From a virus, in IMG/VR virus record IMGVR_UViG_3300029309_000011, positions 60,804 to 82,517 of that record: 21,714 bases of DNA, one strand, 5' to 3'. Below, one piece after another: positions 1 through 7,697 of the stretch (position 1 is its first letter; every line of letters starts with the position of its first letter). The notes under the pieces were generated by a model. The model was not told the DNA's origin. It did not search any database and saw nothing but the letters and a program-made list of their open reading frames with translations. Position numbers and translations under genes: made by a program.

Positions 1-85
1 CGGAAGCCATTTCTACGATATACGCAGGATGTGGTCTATATAACTCGGCACCCAGCAGCTTCGGAAAATCGTTATCTATAAACAT
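1..85 (-). CDS. Start of a gene cut by the left edge, unknown, probably structural
   Basis: Reading the minus strand from an ATG at 85-83 gives 28 open codons to the window edge, beginning MFIDNDFPKLLGAEL and continuing YRPHPAYIVEMAS. I do not recognise the family from this fragment. It follows the terminase, portal, scaffold-like protein and two small genes on the same strand, so a head protein such as the major capsid protein is possible by gene order, but nothing in these residues proves it. There is no clear Shine-Dalgarno site upstream; the leader reads GCTGAAATTCAAAAATG. The roughly 108-base gap before it could hold a promoter for this gene. Confidence 0.6.
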   Translation of the reverse strand, partial: MFIDNDFPKLLGAELYRPHPAYIVEMAS

Positions 86-174
86 TTTTGAATTTCAGCT
101 AGGTTTGCTGATTGCGAACACTGAATGTGCTCTGAATACTGGAAAATAAATTCCATTAGTTACAATTATAAATT

Positions 175-200
175 GACTTAATATTCTACTTATTTAAGTC
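175..200. repeat. Inverted repeat at the end of the 74-residue gene
   Basis: GACTTAA (175-181) and TTAAGTC (194-200) are perfect 7-base inverted arms around a 12-base spacer. The right arm covers the stop codon of the minus-strand gene ending at 194. On the minus strand it is followed by AATTTATAATTG rather than a T-run, so it is a weak candidate for a terminator, an RNA stabiliser or an operator ahead of the gene that starts at 85. The rest of 86-193 shows nothing else I can name. Confidence 0.3.
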
Positions 201-418
201 TCTGGATTTATTACTGATTGAGTTGTCGTCCCATCTAACATATTTCCTAACGAATAAGTAGAAGGAGGAACAGTTCCTATCCTACCCATAGGATTTACAC
301 CTCCACCTTCAGGTTGTAAATCAGGCTGACCCATTTTAGCCATTTGCTCTTCAAGAGCCATCATTCTCATAGCATCTTCTGCCATTTTTTTTGCTTTTTT
401 GGCTTTTTTTTGTTCCAT
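194..418 (-). CDS. Small hypothetical protein (74 residues), structural region
   Basis: I do not recognise it. The protein starts with a very basic Lys/Ala-rich segment (MEQKKAKKAKK), continues with a Met-rich helix (about residues 12-30) and ends in a Pro/Gly/Thr-rich, probably disordered tail. It starts two bases after the stop codon of the upstream 141-residue gene, so the two are probably translationally coupled. Its place among head genes suggests a virion or assembly role, which is an inference from context only. Confidence 0.6.
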   Translation of the reverse strand: MEQKKAKKAKKMAEDAMRMMALEEQMAKMGQPDLQPEGGGVNPMGRIGTVPPSTYSLGNMLDGTTTQSVINPET

Positions 419-420
419 TT

Positions 421-846
421 TTACTTCTTACCTTTTCTTGATTCTAATGGAGGCTGACCTACAGGTAATTTGCTTAGTCCTGCAGCTGGTAGATATTGCG
501 TTAGGAACATTTGGCCTTGTGACATAATTAGATCTTGTGTCTGCTGAGCTCGAATAACATTATTTCTAGCAAGTAAACCATTTGCAGGTAAAGGAGATCC
601 AGGAAGATTTAATTTTAAATATGATGCGTCTAAATCAGGTGGCATTGGAATTGATTCTCCTATGTTTATCTCTGCCTGTCGCATTCTTACATTTTGATAT
701 TCATCTACATTTCCAGACATTACTTGTTTTTGAACATCGGTACCACCAAATCCTACTAACTGCGGTGAACCAATAGCTCCTCCAGCAGTTCCTAAACCTG
801 TCAAAAATTGATCAGCTTTTTCAGTTGTACTTTTTTTCTTTTTCAT
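421..846 (-). CDS. Hypothetical protein (141 residues), structural region
   Basis: I do not recognise it. An earlier in-frame ATG lies at 876, but that start sits inside the terminator hairpin at 850-880, so I chose the ATG at 846, which gives a product beginning MKKKKSTTEKADQF. No good Shine-Dalgarno site precedes it. The protein has a basic N-terminus, a Gly-rich stretch (about residues 16-35), a Pro/Leu-rich middle and a basic C-terminus (SRKGKK). It is soluble-looking with no membrane segment. It is the first gene after a terminator and is followed two bases later by the 74-residue gene. A head-assembly role is inferred from location. Confidence 0.65.
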   Translation of the reverse strand: MKKKKSTTEKADQFLTGLGTAGGAIGSPQLVGFGGTDVQKQVMSGNVDEYQNVRMRQAEINIGESIPMPPDLDASYLKLNLPGSPLPANGLLARNNVIRAQQTQDLIMSQGQMFLTQYLPAAGLSKLPVGQPPLESRKGKK

Positions 847-849
847 ATC

Positions 850-880
850 AAAAAATAAAATGGGGTGGAAACCCACCCCT
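850..880 (-). terminator. Intrinsic terminator after the scaffold-like gene
   Basis: GGGGTGG (862-868) and CCACCCC (873-879) form a perfect 7-base GC-rich stem with a 4-base loop. On the minus strand the stem is followed by TTTTATTTTTT (860-850). It begins 9 bases after the stop codon of the scaffold-like gene. This is the classic form of a Rho-independent terminator and splits the structural genes into an upstream unit and a downstream unit. Confidence 0.8.
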
Positions 881-887
881 TTTAGCT

Positions 888-1889
888 TTACTCCATTACG
901 AGAAGTTTCTGACGGAATACTTCAGGATTCTGTTGAGCAGCATTTAGATATCTCCATGCGTTCTGAGGATCTCTATCAGCAGCCCCTCCGAAGTCCTTCC
1001 AAAAGTCACCTGCATCAGCTGGAGCCTGTGGAGCTGGAGGTACAGGCATATCTGGTCTTACAGGAGCCTGAGCTTGAGCCTGTGGATTTTGGAACTGACG
1101 ACCTGCAAAGGTAGGAGCCTGCTGAGGTGCAGCCTGATCTTCTTCTACTGGATATGGTCCGTTTGCTCCAAAGAACTCACATGTATAATCAGCTAGTACA
1201 TCTGGGTCTGTCAAGATCTGTTCATAAGCTTTATGCTCTTGAGACATTTCTTGTAGAAGACTTACAGCTTCAGTTAATTGCTGATTTGTAAGTATTAATG
1301 AATCTTCAATCTGACAAGCATAGTTATTTAAAACTGCTGGAGCATCAGCACCAAAATGATTGATGACTTCAAGGCTGGCTTCACTTACTCCGTTTGCCCT
1401 TAGCTGCTGGTCTGTTATCTCCGAAGAAGCTTGGGAAGAGTTGTTGGAGTACGCCTGGCTGTTGTTGTTCGAAGGCGTATAGGTCTGCTGAGCCGGATTG
1501 CTGTACTGGGTTGTTTGTGGGTATCCGTAATTGGCCTGGTCTGCTGCTGGTGTCGTTTGAGATTGTTGACCCTGGAACGGGAATTGGACTGGAGAACTCA
1601 GGAGCCCCACTACCCTGTTGAATGCGTCCTTGTATGGGTTCTCCGCTTGTGGAGTTGCCTGCTGTGGCTGGGAGTTGTACGCTGTAGGGGCTGATGGGTA
1701 ACCCTGAACCCCCATCTGGGCTTGCACTTGTGGTGCTGGTGCCATCTGTGTTGTCTGTGGTGCCACCCATTGTGGGGAAGTCGCCACGGAAGGTGCTTGG
1801 GCTGCTGTTTGAGGAGCCACGTAGCTGGTCTGTGGGGTCTGGGATACTTGGGGTGCCGATTGGGTCTGAGCTGCGGTAGCGTCCTGCAT
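888..1889 (-). CDS. Gln/Pro-rich protein, candidate scaffold, starts inside the portal gene
   Basis: The 333-residue product has a low-complexity Gln/Pro/Ala/Thr/Ser-rich N-terminal half with one better-ordered patch (ENPYKDAFNRVVGLL, residues 83-97), an acidic helical segment (about 160-245), a second Pro/Ala/Gln-rich linker and a C-terminal helix that ends RQKLLVME. Size, composition and position directly after the portal fit a capsid scaffold, but no motif proves it. Residues 1-170 are encoded by the same bases as the last 169 codons of the portal, in another frame. Its ATG has a Shine-Dalgarno GAGG 6 bases upstream, inside the portal gene, which supports real initiation. It ends just before a strong terminator. 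Confidence 0.8.
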   Translation of the reverse strand: MQDATAAQTQSAPQVSQTPQTSYVAPQTAAQAPSVATSPQWVAPQTTQMAPAPQVQAQMGVQGYPSAPTAYNSQPQQATPQAENPYKDAFNRVVGLLSSPVQFPFQGQQSQTTPAADQANYGYPQTTQYSNPAQQTYTPSNNNSQAYSNNSSQASSEITDQQLRANGVSEASLEVINHFGADAPAVLNNYACQIEDSLILTNQQLTEAVSLLQEMSQEHKAYEQILTDPDVLADYTCEFFGANGPYPVEEDQAAPQQAPTFAGRQFQNPQAQAQAPVRPDMPVPPAPQAPADAGDFWKDFGGAADRDPQNAWRYLNAAQQNPEVFRQKLLVME

Positions 1890-3624
1890 AAGTTACCTCT
1901 TTTTGTAAGCTTTCTAGTGTTCGGTATAAAAATGGAGTGAGATCAAGACGAGGATCTGCTGCCATTGGTAGATTAGGCTGCTGAGGGTGTGGAGTCCTCA
2001 TCTCTTGATTTATTAAATCAATAAATGAAGAATATGCCCTCTGTACTTCTCCAACCATTCTGAATGGAAAGCCGGAAAGCATTCCCGCAATTTCGTCATC
2101 AGTTTTGGAAGGAAATAAATACTTCAGTGCTTCTATACTATCAACCCCCAATTCTTGAAGGTTTCTAGTAAAGATAGATTGGTTTAATTTATCCTGTGCC
2201 GTATCTTCGTACACAGGACCCATCCATCTCCAAAGTACCGTTCTATCACCGTCTGGTGCAAGTCCTACAACTCCTTGCGGAATCTCTTGTGTTTCTATTG
2301 CGGTATTAATAGAATCTTGTAATTTTTGTTCGTATTTTGCTTTTTGTTTTCTAAATTTGTCTACTTGTTTTTGATCTTCTATGTCTTCTGGTGGAACTGG
2401 TAATTTTAAACCTGAAGCAAAAGCAAGTGATTTTCTGAAAATTTGTTCTTCATGAAAAATCATTAATTCGAAACATCTACAAATTCCATAAGTATAAATT
2501 TGTAAGCATTTCTTTTTAGCTGTTGCACTAACTCGACCATATGCAGATTTAATTTCAGTAGCTGTTACATTAGTAATACTTAAATCATCAATACCACCGA
2601 GAGCTAATCTAATTTCACTTCTTAATTGTTCTGTATATCTTGCTTGATCTGATCCAACTGGATTAGGAGTTATAAATCCTACACGATCTGATGGTTCCAA
2701 ATTAGCAATTACTCTTGGAACTCTCATACCACTGCCAGGTTTTCCTGTATACCCAGCTGGAGATCTTGTTACAGGATCTGATTTGTATGTTGAGCTAAAT
2801 AGATTTACATCAGAAGCAAATCCAGACTGACTGGATATACTTGGCCTCTGAACTGTATCAGCATCGCTTTCTACAATGTCTTGTTTGGGTCTAGATGAAA
2901 GAAGAGTTGGATTACCAAAGAATGATAAATTAGCTCTAATATTTTTAACCATTTCATCATGAGCAACAATCTGATTTGATAAGAAATCAAATTCACCTGC
3001 CCCATCTGTTCCAAACGCATCTGGATTATTAAATACTTCTACACATGGAATAAACTCCATTGTATTTTCGACAACCTTTTTATCAAAAGTGGCAAAATTT
3101 ATATTTTCTTGTTCAAATGTTATTTCTTGTTCGCTATGAAATTCTTCTACTTCTTTTGCAGTTATTCTTAATCTCATATATCTTTTGTCTGTATTTAAAC
3201 CAACTCCAGAAAAACCTTTGGATGATCTTACCTTGTAAGGATAAATAATAATTACTTCTTCAAGCTCTCCCTCTGGAGAATAATATGTTCTATAAGAATC
3301 TTTGTTAAACCAATAAAGCCTGTAAGATTTTTCTGTTGGTCTTATATAAAATAATCCTTTCCCGTAAACTAAAAATCTATCCCATATTGCATCTAACCTT
3401 GCATCTAATTGATTAAATTTAATTACTTGTTGAATAAAATCAAATCTTTGAGTTCCGAGATTATCTTGCAACGGGTAATATTCAACACCTTGTCTAATCC
3501 CAAACATCTTCATTTGAGATAAATGAGAACTAATTAGCATGGTGTCTGCAGTTCCTTTACCGTCCCTTGTAATGACGGATTTGATCATATCCTCCAGAAC
3601 TGATTTGCTATTACTTTCACTCAT
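1381..3624 (-). CDS. Portal protein (head-tail connector)
   Basis: The 747-residue product sits one small gene after the large terminase, the usual place for the portal, the dodecameric ring through which DNA is packaged. The N-terminal region (about 1-210) has aromatic and charged segments such as WFNKDSYRTYY and a receptor-like beta region. The middle has long helices (about 330-470) including a Lys/Gln/Glu-rich coiled-coil stretch, followed by VLWRWMGPVYED. These fit large podovirus-like portals, though I recognise the family by overall look and context rather than a catalytic motif. The last 169 residues are Ser/Gly/Pro/Thr-rich and end with a basic AAKGKRSK; this tail is encoded over 1381-1889, the start of the scaffold-like gene. 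GC there is far above the rest of the gene. Confidence 0.85.
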   Translation of the reverse strand: MSESNSKSVLEDMIKSVITRDGKGTADTMLISSHLSQMKMFGIRQGVEYYPLQDNLGTQRFDFIQQVIKFNQLDARLDAIWDRFLVYGKGLFYIRPTEKSYRLYWFNKDSYRTYYSPEGELEEVIIIYPYKVRSSKGFSGVGLNTDKRYMRLRITAKEVEEFHSEQEITFEQENINFATFDKKVVENTMEFIPCVEVFNNPDAFGTDGAGEFDFLSNQIVAHDEMVKNIRANLSFFGNPTLLSSRPKQDIVESDADTVQRPSISSQSGFASDVNLFSSTYKSDPVTRSPAGYTGKPGSGMRVPRVIANLEPSDRVGFITPNPVGSDQARYTEQLRSEIRLALGGIDDLSITNVTATEIKSAYGRVSATAKKKCLQIYTYGICRCFELMIFHEEQIFRKSLAFASGLKLPVPPEDIEDQKQVDKFRKQKAKYEQKLQDSINTAIETQEIPQGVVGLAPDGDRTVLWRWMGPVYEDTAQDKLNQSIFTRNLQELGVDSIEALKYLFPSKTDDEIAGMLSGFPFRMVGEVQRAYSSFIDLINQEMRTPHPQQPNLPMAADPRLDLTPFLYRTLESLQKEVTYAGRYRSSDPIGTPSIPDPTDQLRGSSNSSPSTFRGDFPTMGGTTDNTDGTSTTSASPDGGSGLPISPYSVQLPATAGNSTSGEPIQGRIQQGSGAPEFSSPIPVPGSTISNDTSSRPGQLRIPTNNPVQQSGSADLYAFEQQQPGVLQQLFPSFFGDNRPAAKGKRSK

Positions 3625-3641
3625 TAGATTAAGAACCTAGT

Positions 3642-3824
3642 TTATTGATCAATGGTGTATCCAGCGTGAAGACGTTTAAATGTCAATACATCCCCCTCAC
3701 ATTCTACTTCAAACCTTTCATTAGGCTCAAGTGCCAAATCATGACATAGCTCATCAGGAAGAGGAATTACAGCAGATCCATATGCATCTTGCTCTAATTC
3801 AATTTTGTAATACGTTGGTGCCAT
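3642..3824 (-). CDS. Small AbrB/MazE-like protein (60 residues)
   Basis: The sequence reads like a swapped-hairpin AbrB fold: a short strand (YYKIELEQ), then IPLPDELCHDLALEPNE, matching the family pattern of IP..l...L.L..gd, then a strand pair (FEVECEGDVLTFKRL). Known members are DNA-binding transition-state regulators and antitoxins of the MazE type. No toxin gene is next to it: it lies between the terminase and the portal, 17 bases before the portal start. It could regulate late genes or be an assembly factor using the same fold. No Shine-Dalgarno site is visible; the leader is TTAACAAACAATGG. Confidence 0.6.
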   Translation of the reverse strand: MAPTYYKIELEQDAYGSAVIPLPDELCHDLALEPNERFEVECEGDVLTFKRLHAGYTIDQ

Positions 3825-3852
3825 TGTTTGTTAATACTAATAGTTTAAGTGG

Positions 3853-5376
3853 TCAATACTCTAACTCAAGTTTGCCACGGGTCATTAACCCATTACATAG
3901 CCATACTAAGGCATCAACACAATCGTCATGTGAGCTAACCCCAAAATTTATAATCTCATCTGTTAAATAACCCATCTTTCGATACTTATTAAAAATGATT
4001 TTTCTTTGTTCAAAAAGCCCCATGATCCCACGGAATCTTGCAACCTTATCCCCACGAAATCCTTTTACAGGATGCCATATCAAATTATATAATCCTTGCT
4101 CTTGTAAACATATTCTTTTGAAATCTGCCTCTAATGAAGCTTGATAGGCAACCGCCTCTGACCATACATCAATAGAACTACCTGTAGGAAAATAATTTTT
4201 TCCGTCTTTATGAATAATTCCCCATTCTTCCATCATTTCCATCAAAATTTCTAATTTTTCTAAATTTCCCATTACTCGAACTCTTTTACAATCTATGATG
4301 TGAATTTTATCTTTTACCCTGCCACCCATGACAAAAACTGTATAATCATTTTGTTCTCTAATACCAGCGGATAAATCAACCCCAACTCCTAACGTGTCAA
4401 ACTCTGTAGATATAGTTCCTTTAACAATTAAATCTGGAGAAAGAGATAATTCACTAGTTTGCACAATTTGATTTTGATATTGAAAACTAAATGCAATTGG
4501 GGCTGTTCTTCTCCTTTCACTCAAATATTCGAGTGACCACATATCCGGCCAATAAGATATTTCTTCACCCTCTTCATCAACAGTAATTGCAGATTGAACT
4601 ATTTGTTTCCAGCCACCTGATGGTAAAAAAGTTGTATTGTGAATATCATCATGTCTAAATCTAGTTCCTAAACAAATAGCTCTTGCACCTTCGAACATAG
4701 TTGGAACAATAACTGCATTCCAGTTATCTTCCATAGCTTGTCGAATATCTTTATTTTTAATATCGTCAGAACTTTTTATTGCGTCATCTATTATGCAAAG
4801 ATGTGATCTTTTTGAAGTAACAGCACCTTTTAATCCAGCACAACATACACTAAATTCTTCTTCACCTGTAGATTTTATTCCTGCAAATTTCCAATCAATA
4901 CTCCAGTATTCATTAGAATTTATTCCTTTCGCAATCTTTACCATTGGAAAAATTTCTTTATAAATTTTACTCTCTTCAATAATTCTTTTTATTGCTGCAC
5001 TTTTAGGTCTAGCTACATCAACTGTATAAGAAATATATAAAATTTTTAGAGGCATTTTATTTAAGGCATGTATACCAATAGCCCAAGCTGTGTATAGTCC
5101 TAAAACTGTTGATTTGGCAGAACCTCTAGGGGCAAGAATATCGATATTTGGACCGGCAATACCTTTTAAACAAACACTATCAGTATCAGTACAAAGATAT
5201 TTATGCCATTCAAGATGGTGTTTTGCTGGAGGTTTTCCCCCTACAACATCACAAAAATATGCAAAATTTTTCCTAGCCTTTTCAACATCTACATTAGAAG
5301 TTTTTTTTACTACTTGTTGTTTTGCAGCTGCTCTAGCTGTGCGTCTATAAACGCTATAAAGACTTGTACCTGCCAT
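3853..5376 (-). CDS. terL: Terminase large subunit (DNA-packaging ATPase and nuclease)
   Basis: This 507-residue protein carries both terminase domains. The ATPase half has a Walker A-type loop APRGSAKST (82-90), a Walker B strand CIIDD (194-198) and a coupling-type segment GTRFRHDD (237-244). The RNase H-like nuclease half has GVGVDLSAG (331-339, Asp334), acidic residues in SIDVWSEAV (401-409) and HDDCVDALVWL (483-493). Its job is to cut concatemeric phage DNA and pump it through the portal into the prohead. It follows the candidate small subunit by 24 bases and precedes the AbrB-like gene and the portal. Length and motif order are normal for the family, and no key residue seems missing. Confidence 0.95.
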   Translation of the reverse strand: MAGTSLYSVYRRTARAAAKQQVVKKTSNVDVEKARKNFAYFCDVVGGKPPAKHHLEWHKYLCTDTDSVCLKGIAGPNIDILAPRGSAKSTVLGLYTAWAIGIHALNKMPLKILYISYTVDVARPKSAAIKRIIEESKIYKEIFPMVKIAKGINSNEYWSIDWKFAGIKSTGEEEFSVCCAGLKGAVTSKRSHLCIIDDAIKSSDDIKNKDIRQAMEDNWNAVIVPTMFEGARAICLGTRFRHDDIHNTTFLPSGGWKQIVQSAITVDEEGEEISYWPDMWSLEYLSERRRTAPIAFSFQYQNQIVQTSELSLSPDLIVKGTISTEFDTLGVGVDLSAGIREQNDYTVFVMGGRVKDKIHIIDCKRVRVMGNLEKLEILMEMMEEWGIIHKDGKNYFPTGSSIDVWSEAVAYQASLEADFKRICLQEQGLYNLIWHPVKGFRGDKVARFRGIMGLFEQRKIIFNKYRKMGYLTDEIINFGVSSHDDCVDALVWLCNGLMTRGKLELEY

Positions 5377-5400
5377 GTCTAAAGCATAGCGTATTTTCTA

Positions 5401-5886
5401 TTAAGATTCTTCCTGAAGTATTTTTGTCCATACTCCCATAGATGCTTCTTGTAAAGGACCCTCGATAGGATCATCTCGAAAAATAGATAACATTTCTCTT
5501 AATGCTCTATCAGCTCCAGCAAGAATTAATCCTTGTTTATCCATAAGAACTTTTTTATCATCTAATTGTTTTATTGCTCCACGTAATTCTTTTTGTAACA
5601 TTGCAATTCTTGCAGCACCCATATCTTGCTTTACTAAACCCATGTCAATAGCTTGCCTAAGTTTTGAAATGTCATCCTGCATATTATCTATCTCTCTTTC
5701 TAAAACTATGTTGAAATTTCGTTTTTTAAATTCTTTTTCTGTCCATTCGTTACACTCCACTATCGTCCCTTGAAATCCTAAAAATCGGGAAAATAAATAT
5801 ATCTGTACTGGAGAAGCTGTCTTTTTACAAAATTCAAGAAAGGATTCACGATCTTTGTTATTTAAAGACTGAATCCATTTCTTCAT
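5401..5886 (-). CDS. Candidate terminase small subunit
   Basis: The 161-residue product lies directly upstream of terL, where the DNA-recognising small subunit usually is. It has an N-terminal mostly helical part (KDRESFLEFCKKT, FSRFLGF), a cysteine and acidic patch (VECNEWTEKEF), then a long predicted coiled-coil (about residues 60-115, MQDDISKLRQAIDMG to KQLDDKKVLMDKQ) and an acidic tail. Small terminases often combine a helix-turn-helix with a central oligomerisation coiled-coil, so size and layout fit. I cannot point to a certain DNA-binding motif, so the call rests mainly on position. Its ATG overlaps the TGA of the upstream gene (ATGA). Confidence 0.5.
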   Translation of the reverse strand: MKKWIQSLNNKDRESFLEFCKKTASPVQIYLFSRFLGFQGTIVECNEWTEKEFKKRNFNIVLEREIDNMQDDISKLRQAIDMGLVKQDMGAARIAMLQKELRGAIKQLDDKKVLMDKQGLILAGADRALREMLSIFRDDPIEGPLQEASMGVWTKILQEES

Positions 5887-6734
5887 ACTCTATAAGAACC
5901 TCTTGCTTGTTGAAAATCTCTATTCTCTTTATAGCGTCTAAACATCTCTCTTTGCAACTCTGTAGATCTTTGTTCTGCTGCTGTTCTGCTAACAGTTGAT
6001 CTTTGTTCTTGCCCAGTAGTTCTGATGCCAGCTCTCTGTTCCTCCCCAGTAACCCTTGTAGTAGCTCTTGTTTCCTGTCCAGAGGTTCTTCTTAAAGCTC
6101 TATCTTGTTCCCCTGTTGTTCTAATTCCAGCTCTCTGTTCCTCCCCAGTAACCCTAGTAGTCGCTCTAGTTTCTTGTCCAGTAGTTCTTATACCTGCTCT
6201 TTGTTCTTGCCCTGTAGTTCTTATCCCTGCCCTTTGCTGTCTACCAGTCTCTGCTGTTCCAAGACGATCTTGTAGTCCGGTTTCTCTGATGCCGGCTCTT
6301 TGTTCTAAACCTCTTCTCTGTTCAGTTAAACGTGTCTGTGATCCTTCTATTCTTCTTAAATCTCTTTGTTCAGTTCCTTGTGTTCGTAGAATAGACCTTT
6401 CCTGCTCTCCTCTTAGTCCTATTTGCCTTTCTTGTTGATTTGCTAATTGAGCTTGAGTTGCTCTTTCTTGTAAAGCTCTATTTGTTTCTGTAAGCCTAGT
6501 TTCCTGTCCGGCAACTTGTGTAGATAATCTATTTTCTGCCGCAGTTGCTTGAGTTCTTCTTATGTCTTGAGTAGCAAAGGCTTCTGCGTTTATCCGATCT
6601 AATTCTGCTCCTAATTCTTGATTCAATCTTTGTTGTTTTTGTGCAGCTTCATTAAGAGCTATTTGTGTGTCTAAACTTTGTGATGGTACCTGAACAACTA
6701 TGTTCCCTAAATCCGATAATGTTTCTTCTTCCAT
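5883..6734 (-). CDS. Coiled-coil virion-type protein built from 11-residue repeats
   Basis: The 283-residue product is almost entirely helical, Gln/Arg/Glu/Thr-rich and without Cys or membrane segments. From about residue 111 to 253 it follows an 11-residue period with consensus (E/Q)xRAxxRxTGx, for example EQRAGIRTTGQ, ETRATTRVTGE and EQRAGIRTTGE. A regular 11-residue period is a known signature of hendecad, right-handed or straight coiled coils, so an extended rod is likely. The N-terminus (1-60) and a C-terminal basic-aromatic tail (MFRRYKENRDFQQARG) lie outside the repeats. It sits among structural genes, and its stop overlaps the next start. The function is unknown; an internal virion or fibrous role is inferred. 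No Shine-Dalgarno site is evident. Confidence 0.75.
   Translation of the reverse strand: MEEETLSDLGNIVVQVPSQSLDTQIALNEAAQKQQRLNQELGAELDRINAEAFATQDIRRTQATAAENRLSTQVAGQETRLTETNRALQERATQAQLANQQERQIGLRGEQERSILRTQGTEQRDLRRIEGSQTRLTEQRRGLEQRAGIRETGLQDRLGTAETGRQQRAGIRTTGQEQRAGIRTTGQETRATTRVTGEEQRAGIRTTGEQDRALRRTSGQETRATTRVTGEEQRAGIRTTGQEQRSTVSRTAAEQRSTELQREMFRRYKENRDFQQARGSYRV
5976..6404 (-). repeat. Thirteen-unit 33-bp coding tandem repeat
   Basis: The 33-base period encodes the 11-residue units of the coiled-coil gene. The best-preserved units span residues 166-242 (bases 6009-6239). A two-unit block (ETRATTRVTGE then EQRAGIRTTG) occurs twice, 99 bases apart, which suggests a recent internal duplication. 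Outer units are diverged. The periodic antisense frames here are a by-product of the repeat. Confidence 0.85.
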
Positions 6735-6775
6735 TTTTTTTCTAATCTAATATTTTAATTTTAACTTAGACTATT

Positions 6776-7696
6776 TTATGCACTGAAACTTACGTTTCTT
6801 GGATTCACTCCAATAGCAGCCATTCTTGTAGCTGCGTCCTGTGCAGCTGCAATTGCAGCAGCTTGTTGAGCAAATCCTGTATCACCTGCCAACAAACGTG
6901 TCTGTACAGCATTAGGCATTCCTTGTTTAATTGCCTCTGCATCTAAAAGCTGCTGTTGTTTAAATGATGTTATATCTTTCAGCGTATTTGTGACAAAAGG
7001 CATATTAGCTCTCATAACTGCTGATTCTAAAGCTGTATCTATTAATTTATTTTTTCTATTAATTCCAGCCATTTTTGTATTAAAATCTATTATTGCTTCG
7101 GCAGCTTCTTTGGTACTCTCTACTGGATTTTTGCTCACCTCCTCAATTTCAGTCTTTAATTGATCTTTAATTGTTTTACTTAATTTAAAATCAGTAGGTT
7201 GTCCACCAAAACCTCTAAGGGATTTTGCACTTCCAAATAATCCACCACCTTGCTGATCAAAATCGGTAAGACCAAATGTTGAGGCATCAAGAATTTGTGC
7301 TAAAGCTCCTTGTAGACCTGTAGGTCTATTTTTACCTACAAGTCTTTTTAATTTAGGATCATATTCCTGTTCGTAAAATTCTGCACCCCCAATTTGAGCA
7401 GGTGTAGGAAAGAAACGTAAACCACTTTTTTTCATTTTTTCTACGAAAGTATCAGCTTTTTTTGCAACCGGTACTACAGGAATTAAATTTCTACCGCCTC
7501 CAAGCTCTCTTAGAGCTGCTTCCATAGGAATTTCTTTAAATTCTGCAAGCTCAGAAACAGTTAGAGGTATTTTTTGATTAATTTTTTTATTTTCTTCTTT
7601 TAAATCAACATCTCTTTTTCCAGAACCAAGATCAAGACCCTTGAAATTGAATAAGTCTGAGTCGATGTCTGAGAAGTCTAAAAGGTAATCATTCAT
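6776..7696 (-). CDS. Hypothetical virion-type protein (306 residues)
   Basis: I do not recognise the family. The N-terminus is acidic (MNDYLLDFSDIDSDLF), followed by a charged segment, a central region with FFPTPAQIGGAEFYEQ (about 94-109), a Gly-rich stretch (about 146-168) and a long Ala/Gln-rich helical C-terminal third ending NPRNVSFSA. There is no signal peptide or membrane segment. It starts one base after the stop of the upstream Gly/Ala-rich gene, so the two are probably translationally coupled. An internal head or ejected protein is plausible from context. Confidence 0.65.
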   Translation of the reverse strand: MNDYLLDFSDIDSDLFNFKGLDLGSGKRDVDLKEENKKINQKIPLTVSELAEFKEIPMEAALRELGGGRNLIPVVPVAKKADTFVEKMKKSGLRFFPTPAQIGGAEFYEQEYDPKLKRLVGKNRPTGLQGALAQILDASTFGLTDFDQQGGGLFGSAKSLRGFGGQPTDFKLSKTIKDQLKTEIEEVSKNPVESTKEAAEAIIDFNTKMAGINRKNKLIDTALESAVMRANMPFVTNTLKDITSFKQQQLLDAEAIKQGMPNAVQTRLLAGDTGFAQQAAAIAAAQDAATRMAAIGVNPRNVSFSA

Positions 7697-7697
7697 C

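Noticed and set aside
1394-1940. Several plus-strand open frames opposite the portal/scaffold overlap
   Set aside because: They are antisense to a region already coding in two frames, GC-rich and so poor in stop codons; no ribosome sites or motifs.
5976-6404. 33-base repeats as a CRISPR array
   Set aside because: The repeats are contiguous, in frame, encode 11-residue units and have no unique spacers.
6025-6438. 137-codon plus-strand frame opposite the 11-residue repeats
   Set aside because: It is periodic in step with the coding repeat on the other strand and reads as a Leu/Val/Cys/Pro/Ser shadow; a repeat without stops on one frame often gives an open complement.
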